DNA of 64,000 nucleotides from Prorocentrum cordatum (Eukaryota > Sar > Dinophyceae > Prorocentrales > Prorocentraceae): the NCBI GenBank assembly GCA_963575745.1, contig CAUYUJ010009502.1:268269-332268 (forward strand), read 5' to 3'. Position numbers and translations under genes: made by a program. Below the pieces are notes generated by a model. The model made no database searches and was not told where the DNA came from. It saw nothing but the letters and a program-made list of their open reading frames with translations. Below, piece after piece: positions 11,121 to 18,240 of the stretch; positions within the stretch are counted from its first letter, which is position 1; the number at the start of each line of letters is the position of its first letter.

Positions 11121-11409
11121 AGCGCCGCACGAGCGCGGTGCCCAAACCAATATAATCGACAACCTGCGAAGCGAGCATCGCCAAGGCGCGCCGCGATCCG
11201 CCCAGCGCGCGATCCCCGCGGCGCGCCTGCGCGAGCGACCGCGGCAGGCCCGCGCGAAACAACACAGAAGCGCAAAGACGCGACTGCGGGCGGCGCGCGC
11301 TGCGGTCGGGCTGCATGCGGCGCGCGTCGCACGCGCCGCGGCGCCGCAGGGCCCGTCGGCCGACCTGCGATTTGTGCCCGCGCAGCACCCTACGGGCGCG
11401 CGCCCCCCA
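11121..11409 (-). repeat. Split direct repeat A2
   Basis: 289-bp copy of A1 immediately downstream (minus strand) of B1. It shares the terminal GGGGGG with A1, and the B1-A2 junction reproduces the joined ends expected of a circular intermediate. Confidence 0.93.
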
Positions 11410-11572
11410 CAAATCTCGGCGCACCTTCCTTGTGTACCCGACCTCGGGCGCCAACGCCCCAACGATGGGTGCGGCGACCGAGCCAGGGCTGCCGCCCCGC
11501 GAGCGCCCCGCGTGGGGGGTGCTTTCGGTGACGCGCACAGTCCCCGACCAGGCCAGCCTGGGCGTTGAACCC
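11409..11572 (-). repeat. Split direct repeat B1
   Basis: 164 bp, ending on the coding strand in CGAGATTTGT directly abutting A2 (GATTTGTGGGGGG junction). Matches B2 at 10851-11014 with two mismatches. It starts 110 nt after the YR stop. Confidence 0.93.
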
Positions 11573-11681
11573 AACGCCGCAAGCGCCCAGGCTCGCCTGG
11601 TCGGGGCGCGCCAGGCCTGCCGCGACCCAATGGAACCCCGGGTGCAGGTCGCAGTGCGCGCCGATCGTGAGCCTGGCCGAC

Positions 11682-13108
11682 TTACCCCGCAGGCACCGAT
11701 GCAGAACCTGGTCTGCTCGCCGCGCCGGCGCTTGGGCACGAGGCTGCGGCCACTGCTTCGGCGGTCGCATCGCCCTCGTGCTGGTGCATATCAAAGTATT
11801 CTTTGAAAGCGCGGGAACTCCAATCGGCACCGCGGAGGATCTCACAAAGGCGGCCGTTGCACCTCCGCCTAGTCCCCGCGTGCCCGCGGCGGAACGCTTT
11901 GCTCGTAAAAGAAGCCGCGCTTGGTGCGCCGGCGCGCCGCGCCGCCGCCTTGATCGCGCGCTGCACGGGCACGGCGATTGAGACACGCCGCTGCCGTCGA
12001 CTCGCCGCATATGCGGGAACGCGGGCGAGCCGACGCAAATGCCCTCGAAAAAACTACGCGCCGCGTGCACAATGCAAGTCGCACGCGAATGTTTGCACCA
12101 GCAATTCCGCACCGCGACCGTCGGGCCGTCGCGGTGCTTACGCCGCGAGAAATGCAACGTTGCAGAATCGCCCGAAAAGAAAATGACGACTCTTGCGACT
12201 GGCCTTCGCAGGTCTTCGTCAGAGAAGGCGAAGTCCTTAAATGCCGATGGGTCGCCTCGCTCAATCAAGAGGGCCTCGGAGGGCACGCGCAGAGCGAACC
12301 CCCAGGACACCAAGAAGAGCGCGCACATCGCGCTGTCGGCACTTACAAAGTCGAGCATAGCCGATAAGTGCGAGAGCAGGACGAAACACTTCAGCGGCCG
12401 CCTCACGGGGCGCCGCTTCCCGATGGCCTTGCGGGCGCCCCTAACCGAAGGATGCGAAAAGGCCGACGCGTCCCGGCCCAACAACTGGCATGCCTTCTTA
12501 ATCTGTGCCACGCAATTGCCGAGGGTGCGCGGGTTGCGAAATTCGAGCGCGAACAAGCACGCCTCGTCGGCCGACGGCGGCAGTGCGCTGCAGCCGTCTT
12601 CGTTGAGGCGACGCTGCGCGAAAGCCACCCACGCCCGGACCGCAGCCCTCCAGGACCCGAAGGAACGCGGCGCCGAGCCGACGATTGCCAAAGCTCGTGC
12701 GCGGGCCAGGCTTTCCTGCATGGCCACTGGCGACGGGGGCCCGCGAGCGCCGCTCGCGATGGACTTGCGAGGGCCGCCCGTGGGCACGGGTGACAATTGC
12801 ACGCTGCGCACGGCCCTGTAAGCGCGCGCCAGCTCTCGCTTCGCCGCGCTGTCGCACGCGGCACCCGGCGCGAGCGCGCCCGGGCCGCCGCGCGCGAGCG
12901 CCGGTTGTTTCTGCACACGGGGCGGCGCTGGAGGCGGCCCGCTCGGCGGCCGCGGAACTCCCGCCGCGATCTCACGAAAGCGCGCTTGGGCGTCTGCGGA
13001 GAAACGCTCAAAACCTGCCACGCGTCTACTTTGCGCCGCGTGCGTCAGCGACGTGTTCGAAACCGTTCGCGACCAGTACATTCGCAACCAGATCAACTTC
13101 CACATCAT
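11682..13108 (-). pseudogene. Tyrosine recombinase of the YR retrotransposon, frameshifted
   Basis: Starts at tandem ATGs (13103-13108; MMWKLIW). The N-terminal helical domain includes WRAAVRAWVAFAQRRL and an IKKACQLLG core. Catalytic Arg I is in GFALRVPSEALLIER (Arg codon 12287-12289). This frame is lost at about 11960-12040; the next frame supplies the rest: RAIKAAARRAGAP, then SKAFRRGHAG at about 11877-11906 (HxxR box with Lys for His), ADWSS, and catalytic Tyr in EYFD (codon 11796-11798), stopping at 11682. So Arg, Arg, Trp and Tyr positions are all present but split across two frames. The enzyme would integrate the circular cDNA. Either the copy is dead or the assembly has an indel; frameshift during translation is less likely. 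Confidence 0.85.
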
Positions 13109-13790
13109 TGCCTGCGCGCGAAAAACGAGCGACCGAGCCTGGCGGCGCGCGCGATGGCCGGATCGCCAGGCACGCCCGCCCTGCGCAGTCCAAGCGCCAA
13201 GCGCGTCACATCCACACCACCAGACGACAAACGATCGGAACCGCGACACGCGGCCGAGCAGGAACGCCCCCCCCTCGCCGCGCGACCGGCGCAGGCTGCA
13301 GCGGCGGCGCGCGACCGGGGGGGGCGCGGGGAGGAGGAGGAGGGGGGGGGGGGGGGGGGGGGGGGAGGGGGGGGGCGAAAGGGGGGGCGCGGCGGGGGGA
13401 AGGGGGGGGAGGGTGGGGGGGGGGTGCGGGCGGGCGCGAGAGGAGGGAGGCCGACGACAGCGAGGGGGCCGATGGGGGGCGCGCGAGCGGGGCCGGGCTG
13501 CGCGCCGAGCCGAGCGACGCGCGTTGGCGGGCGCGACGAGAGCGGGAGCGGGAGCGCGTTGGTGCGCGCGATGAGGGGGGGGGGGGGGGGGGCGTCGGGG
13601 GCGCGTGGGGGTGTGCCGGGGGGCCGACCTGAGCGGGGAGGGGGGGAAGAAGGGACCGCACTCCCAGTGCGGCGCGCGCGGACGCGGAGCGGAAGACGCC
13701 CGGCGCTCCCAGCGCGGCGTCCAACCTGCACGCGGATGCAACCGATGATGCAGGGAAGCGACAGACGATGAGAGCCCTCCCTCTTTTTGC
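13109..13790 (-). other. Pro/Ser-rich C-tract spacer between RT/RNase H and YR
   Basis: This connects the RT stop to the first YR Met. 13335-13440 and 13570-13640 are runs of G on plus (C on the coding strand), encoding polyproline in several frames. The frame used by YR stays open through the spacer up to 14095, overlapping the RT 3' end by about 300 nt, so YR could be made from an upstream start. The homopolymers are also likely places for assembly length errors. Confidence 0.6.
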
Positions 13791-15962
13791 TCAGAGCCAC
13801 AGCGCCTCCCAGGCCTCGGCTGCGTGAAACCGCGCATCGAGTACCGCTGGCAACTGGCGCGCGCCGAGCAAGTGCAAGAGACTGTAGACCTCGCGGGACG
13901 GCCCGTTCGAGATGTTGCTTTTGGACGGGACGCGGCGCACCCACATCGACAGGGACATGCGCGCCGCGAGAGACCAAATGCCGTGGACGAGGGCTGCGTG
14001 ATCCCAGTCCCGGGCGCTCGCGCGCGCCACTGACCTCTCGGCCCCCGAATTGCCCGAGGACACTTCCAGCGCCCGACCTGCCAGTCGCTCTTCAAAAGAT
14101 GACAAGCCTAATGCGACCGCCAAGACCTCGAGGTCCATAATCTGGCCGTCGCGTCTGCGCTTGAAATTCCGCATCAGAGCTGCGTCGGGTGCGCACTCGG
14201 CAAACAGGATTTCGCCGTCTATAAAAAGCACGGCGGCGGCGCGAGGGGGCGTGCTCCGCGCATCGCAGAACATGTGTGCCGCGGGCATGTCCCCTTGCTT
14301 CCAGCTGGCCACTTCGCGCAGCCTGAGCTCGAGCACTTGGGCCCACAAGTGCAGCGCGAGCTCGAGAGGCCGCCCGATACGATTGGAGCGCTTGTGCTGG
14401 TGCGCGAAGAGTGGGCGGAGCATTGCTCTGCCCAAGCGCTTAAACAAGTGCTGCGCGGCCCGTGCGAGAGCGCCCGCGAGTTTCTTCGCAGCGCCCTGGT
14501 GCAACGTGCCGCACTCTAAAGCATGCCGGATGGCGAACGACCACTTGAGCCGCTTGTCGCACGCTGGCTCGCAGCGTACGCCCTGCGCACAGAAAGAGAT
14601 GAGCAGCCCCAACACGACCAACTGGGCCCCGCGCGCCAGCTTCGCGTCGGCTACTGCGTCGCTGCCGAGCGCGGCTCTGACGATGCGAGCGAAGCACCGC
14701 ATGGCGTGGTCGGCCGCGCCGGGGCGATCCGGCGCAAAATAATCGTCTACGTATCGCGAAACTGGCAGCTTGGCGAGCCGCCTTGCGAAGTGCGAGAGCA
14801 TGGCGGCCACGCGGTCCCAGTCGTGGCAAGATGCTAGCGCGCCGAACGGGCAGACCAGGTGCTGCGAGCACCACAGGCGGCCGCCCTCCTTGAAAACACT
14901 GACAGCGGCCCACCTATCGGCGGGGGCCAACGGGATGCGGCGGCAAGCGGAATCTATGTCCGCTTTCCACAGCTCGGGAAGCGCGCCGTGCAACTCGAAG
15001 AAGGCGCGCGCGACCGCTACCAGCTGGTCCGCGCCCTCTACGCTTAATTTCTCGGCGGGAGCGCACGCGCCGCTCACCCTGGAGCGCGTGAAGTCATCCA
15101 CCGGGCGCACTTTCAGCGACCCGTCGGGCTTCGGTTGTGAGACCCCAAACCTGGGCACCAGACCAATTGTTTCGCCCCAAGCAGCGGCGAGCTCGGCCGC
15201 GGAGATGTCGGGCCTAAAAGCCCGCGGCGGAGACATCCTACCCAAGTCCGCCTTCTCCCGCGTCTTACGGAGCAGCTCGCTGGCGAGGGGATCCTCGCGA
15301 ATAGATGCAAGTGTCAAGTCGTTGCACGCGAGCGCGCTGGCACGCAAACGGGCTACCTCAGCGCCTGTGTCGCCCGCGCGCTCTTCCGGGCTGAGCGCGC
15401 GACCGTTGCCGCTGTATTCTAGGTTACCCAACAGAGGGGCGCCTCGCGAGAAAAAGTCGATGCACTCTGCGTCGTGCCACTCAGACTCACGCGCCAATTC
15501 CTTTAAAAGTGGAATGTTGACGCCTGCGATAAGCGGCCTGAATTCCGGTGGCGCAGCCTTTCTCGCGGCCTCGGCCTCCCCGGACGCCTCGAAGTGCGCC
15601 GCCCGGGCTTCGATGCGCCGAACGCGCTCCTCGCGTTCTTTGATGCACTGGCGTAGGCTACGCGCGGCGCTCCACCGCAACGCTTCCATGCACTCGCACT
15701 GCACGTCCGTGCGCTTCGGCTGCGCGTCGCGGCGGCCGAGCGCCCCACGCGTGAAACGCAGCGCCTCGACCTCATCGGGCGCTAATTCGCCGCGCAGAGC
15801 TTGCGCGCTGGCAGCGTCGAATGCCGACTGGAAGCAACTCAGATCAGCGCAGGATGCGTCGGGGAGAACTGCGCCTGACTGGACCCTCACTGGCTCCGCG
15901 GCTGACTGCGCAGGGTGCGCGGGGAGTGCTGCCCCCGCGTCGGGCGGGGCGGCTGCGGCCCC
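13791..15962 (-). CDS. Reverse transcriptase/RNase H (ORF2) of the YR retrotransposon
   Basis: The frame is open from the codon after the Gag UGA to the stop at 13791. Residues below are numbered from a GTG at 15888-15890. The first ATG is at 15687-15689 (residue 68), so translation by UGA readthrough is plausible. RT motifs are in order: FGVSQPKPDGSLKVRPVDDF (248-267), motif A KADIDSACRRIP with Asp311/Asp313, motif B CPFGALASCHDWDR (347-360), motif C YVDD (380-383), then VLGLLI (426-431). RNase H starts at FCDAR (Asp543) and IMDLE (Glu588). The usual DNxGAE box reads GNSGAE near 613, and the usual final Asp before PSRE is Asn662, so two catalytic acids look lost. Family assignment is firm; activity of the RNase H is doubtful. 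Confidence 0.9.
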   Translation of the reverse strand, partial: GAAAAPPDAGAALPAHPAQSAAEPVRVQSGAVLPDASCADLSCFQSAFDAASAQALRGELAPDEVEALRFTRGALGRRDAQPKRTDVQCECMEALRWSAARSLRQCIKEREERVRRIEARAAHFEASGEAEAARKAAPPEFRPLIAGVNIPLLKELARESEWHDAECIDFFSRGAPLLGNLEYSGNGRALSPEERAGDTGAEVARLRASALACNDLTLASIREDPLASELLRKTREKADLGRMSPPRAFRPDISAAELAAAWGETIGLVPRFGVSQPKPDGSLKVRPVDDFTRSRVSGACAPAEKLSVEGADQLVAVARAFFELHGALPELWKADIDSACRRIPLAPADRWAAVSVFKEGGRLWCSQHLVCPFGALASCHDWDRVAAMLSHFARRLAKLPVSRYVDDYFAPDRPGAADHAMRCFARIVRAALGSDAVADAKLARGAQLVVLGLLISFCAQGVRCEPACDKRLKWSFAIRHALECGTLHQGAAKKLAGALARAAQHLFKRLGRAMLRPLFAHQHKRSNRIGRPLELALHLWAQVLELRLREVASWKQGDMPAAHMFCDARSTPPRAAAVLFIDGEILFAECAPDAALMRNFKRRRDGQIMDLEVLAVALGLSSFEERLAGRALEVSSGNSGAERSVARASARDWDHAALVHGIWSLAARMSLSMWVRRVPSKSNISNGPSREVYSLLHLLGARQLPAVLDARFHAAEAWEALWL

Positions 15963-17123
15963 TCACTCTCTCTTCTGGCGCTTACTTGGCGTCACCCGCA
16001 CCTGCGCCCCGCTGGCGGCAATCCCGGACGAGTAATGCCCCTGCCAGCGGTGAGAGTCGTTCGCGGGCTTGCCCTTGCGCTCTTTGCCGTAGCCCATGGC
16101 CTTGCCGCCCTTGGCGCTGTGGTCGCTGCCGCCTTTGTGGCCCCTGCTGGCGCCCTTTGCCTTGCCCTTCGGCTGCGCTGGAGCTCGGTCGTGCACCACT
16201 TGGATACCGCGGGCGTCGCACTCGCGCTCCGCCCCGAGCACGGTGGCCGCGTTCTGCGACTGCGCGGCCGCGGCGACGTCGAAGGCGCCCAGGCCCGCTG
16301 AGAGGTCTGCCCATTCGCGCCGGGCGATCTCGTCGTAGAGGACGGCGATCGCGGTCGCGCGCCCACTGGCCCGCGCCGACAGAGCGAGCTGCATCACGAC
16401 CTCCTTGTGGGCCATGGACGCCGTGAGCGGCATCTGACCGGCGAGCGCCGCGACGATTGCCCATCTGTCAAACGCGACGCACCACTGCAGGATGCTCGGC
16501 AGGTCCCCCTGCTTCTTGTCGGGGCCCCTCGCCTTGCAGATGCCGCGAGCGATCTCCTGCGCGAAAGACCGCTCGACGCCGCACTCCCCCTCGGGATCGT
16601 CGGGCTGCCTCTTGTCCGCCGCGTAGTACGGGGGGAATTTCTTGATCGGCATGTAGAGGAAGGGCTTCGCGATGCCCTTGCTCTCCGCGGCCTTGACCCG
16701 GCCCTGCACCCAGTCGGTCAGTTGCGGAGAAGGCCAGCACGACGCTGGCAAGCCCGCCAAGGTCATGCCGCCCAGGCCTGCGGCGATGTCCACGTGGACC
16801 GCTGGCCTGCGGCCGCCCTGGAGCGCCTGCAGGAGGGCGCTCACCGGCTCCTGCGAACCGCTTGGCGCCGCGGCCTCGGCAGCTGCCTGCTGCTCGGCGG
16901 ACTGGGTTGCCTTTGCGACGGCGCGCTCGATGAAAGCGACCTTGCCCTCGACCAGCCCGTTGAGCTGGAAGGTCGCGGCCCTGACGTTGAGTTTGACCAG
17001 GTCCTCCGGACTCTCGATGCCGTTGGACGCCAGCACCTCGACCACTGGCTTCAGCCACGCGCGGTCGCGCTTCGTGTGCCTGCCCACCCCAGACTCGAGA
17101 AGATTGAGGAGCGGCGCGGACAT
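15963..17123 (-). CDS. Gag-like ORF1 protein of the YR retrotransposon
   Basis: 386 residues from the ATG at 17121-17123 (MSAPLLNLLESGVGRH). The frame is open about 54 codons further up without a convincing start. An N-terminal helical region carries NGIESPEDLVKL, followed by an Ala/Gln-rich stretch. The conserved middle has WAIVAALAGQMPLTASMAHK and AVLYDEIARREWADLS, wording I associate with Gag-like proteins of dinoflagellate YR elements. The C-terminus is basic and Gly/Lys-rich (KGKAKGASRGHKGG, KGGKAMGYGKERKGK), suited to RNA binding; no CCHC knuckle is present. It ends in UGA at 15963-15965 with the RT frame continuing in phase. Expected role: packaging element RNA in cytoplasmic particles. 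Function is inferred from position and composition. Confidence 0.75.
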   Translation of the reverse strand: MSAPLLNLLESGVGRHTKRDRAWLKPVVEVLASNGIESPEDLVKLNVRAATFQLNGLVEGKVAFIERAVAKATQSAEQQAAAEAAAPSGSQEPVSALLQALQGGRRPAVHVDIAAGLGGMTLAGLPASCWPSPQLTDWVQGRVKAAESKGIAKPFLYMPIKKFPPYYAADKRQPDDPEGECGVERSFAQEIARGICKARGPDKKQGDLPSILQWCVAFDRWAIVAALAGQMPLTASMAHKEVVMQLALSARASGRATAIAVLYDEIARREWADLSAGLGAFDVAAAAQSQNAATVLGAERECDARGIQVVHDRAPAQPKGKAKGASRGHKGGSDHSAKGGKAMGYGKERKGKPANDSHRWQGHYSSGIAASGAQVRVTPSKRQKRE

Positions 17124-17390
17124 GGCAGGCGGTAGTGGAGCCAACCACGAGGGCGCACGACGGGAAGGTAAGCAATTCACTCTCGCTCGAGCGAAACAGC
17201 TACGGACCGAAATCGTCCAGCCGGGCGAGCACGCAGGACCAACGAGAGCGCGCGCGCCACGGGACAACGCACGAACACGTGACACCTCACTTGCCCGACT
17301 TCGGGGCGGCGAACATGTGTCGCCTGCGCTAGGGCGGGCGCACTTGCGACGGCAAAGCCGGCGCTACGGACCGTTGCGCGGGTGCGGTGG

Positions 17391-17610
17391 TGGCACCGTT
17401 GGGTTTCCCTCGTTCGGGTAGTCCAGCAACAGGACGCCCTCGTGCAGGTCGCCTGAACATAAGCGCTATGGTCGCGCTGTCGGGTCGCCCTCGACCGGGT
17501 CGCCCGAGTGCAGGTGCGACTGTAGCACCGTTGGGACTCCCTAGGTCGGGTAGCCCAACAACAGGACGCCCTCGGGCGGGTCGCCTGTACCCAAGCGCTA
17601 TGGTCGCGCT
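17391..17610 (-). repeat. Leader tandem duplication inside the retrotransposon
   Basis: A unit of about 86 bp starting GCACCGTTGGG and ending AAGCGCTATGGTCGCGCT occurs at about 17391-17479 and 17525-17610, separated by a 45-bp spacer. It lies between A1 and the Gag start, in the 5' untranslated leader (about 490 nt from A1 to the Gag ATG). It contains short GGGCGACCC-like inverted words that could fold. A role in promoter or packaging is possible but only inferred. Confidence 0.7.
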
Positions 17611-17899
17611 AGCGCCGCACGAGCGCGGTGCCCAAATCAATATAATCGACAACCTGCGAAGCGAGCATCGCCAAGGCGCGCCGCGATCCGCCCAGTGCGC
17701 GATCCCCGCGGCGCGCCTGCGCGAGCGACCGCGGCAGGCCCGCGCGAAACAACACAGAAGCGCAAAGACGCGACTGCGGGCAGTGCGCGCTGCGGTCGGG
17801 CTGCATGCGGCGCGCGTCGCACGCGCCGCGGCGCCGCGGGGCCCGTCGGCCGACCTGCGATTTGTGCCCGCGCAGCACCCTACGGGTGTGCGCCCCCCA
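17611..17899 (-). repeat. Split direct repeat A1 (element 5' end)
   Basis: 289 bp, from TGGGGGGCGCACACCCGTAG at the outer (minus-strand 5') end to the AGCGCCGCACGAGCGCGGTG complement at 17611. It matches 11121-11409 with seven mismatches, all C/T or G/A transitions, mostly at CpG, consistent with methylation-driven decay. The flanking base change at 17900 (ATAATTGTAAGG, host minisatellite) fixes the outer boundary. Confidence 0.93.
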
Positions 17900-18240
17900 T
17901 AATTGTAAGGACGTCCCAAGCGAGAGCGCAACTCCTGCGTAAAATACAAGAAACTCTCAAGCGGAAACGGGGGTTCGGGCTAAATTGTGAGGAAGTCCCC
18001 AGCGGGAACAGTTGTTTTTGCAATCCGGGGGGCCAAGAGCACAGTTCGAGCCGAGTGACTTTCCCTGATAAACTACCCTGGGACGTACCCAACCTGTTGT
18101 ACCCATGGGGCGACTATACATCGGACCGCCCAATGCAAAAAGCAAGCACTGAAGGACCCACCGTGCTCTTGAATGCTTCGACAACGAACGTTGGGCCAGA
18201 GCCAAATGTTTCACAGTCGCGGCATTACTCTTAAGAGTCA
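17900..18240 (+). repeat. Host AGTCTC minisatellite resuming after the retrotransposon, with conserved tail
   Basis: Units of about 40-60 bp with GGACGTCCCAAGCGAGAGCGC, GAAACTCTCAAGCGGAAACG and GTGAGGAAGTCCCCAGCGGG. They are followed by a tail (GGGGGCCAAGAGCACAG, CTTTCCCTGATAA, GGGACGTACCCAAC) that also ends the minisatellite at 22900, 23750 and 30680 and recurs at 19580. Confidence 0.75.

Larger units (their letters stand above)
10851..17899 (-). mobile_element. Full-length tyrosine-recombinase retrotransposon with split direct repeats (PAT/Ngaro-type layout)
   Basis: On the minus strand the order is A1 repeat, leader, Gag-like ORF, RT/RNase H ORF, YR gene, then B1, A2 and B2. A1/A2 are 289 bp with 7 differences by hand count, all transitions. 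B1/B2 are 164 bp with 2 differences. The A1...B1-A2-B2 arrangement with RT-RH-YR gene order is the known signature of PAT- and Ngaro-type YR retroelements, which insert through a circular DNA using a recombinase rather than a DDE integrase. I see no methyltransferase domain, which favours Ngaro-like over DIRS/PAT, but phylogeny must decide. Host AGTCTC minisatellite lies on both sides. No target-site duplication is seen, as expected for this order. The YR frameshift suggests a dead or trans-dependent copy. Confidence 0.92.

Noticed and set aside
9285-11630. 781-codon minus frame
   Set aside because: It spans the 42-bp minisatellite and both B/A repeats of the retrotransposon; composition-driven.
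17611-17899. A1/A2 as long terminal repeats of an LTR retrotransposon
   Set aside because: A2 is internal to B1 and B2, there is no TG...CA, primer-binding site or DDE integrase, and a tyrosine recombinase is present.
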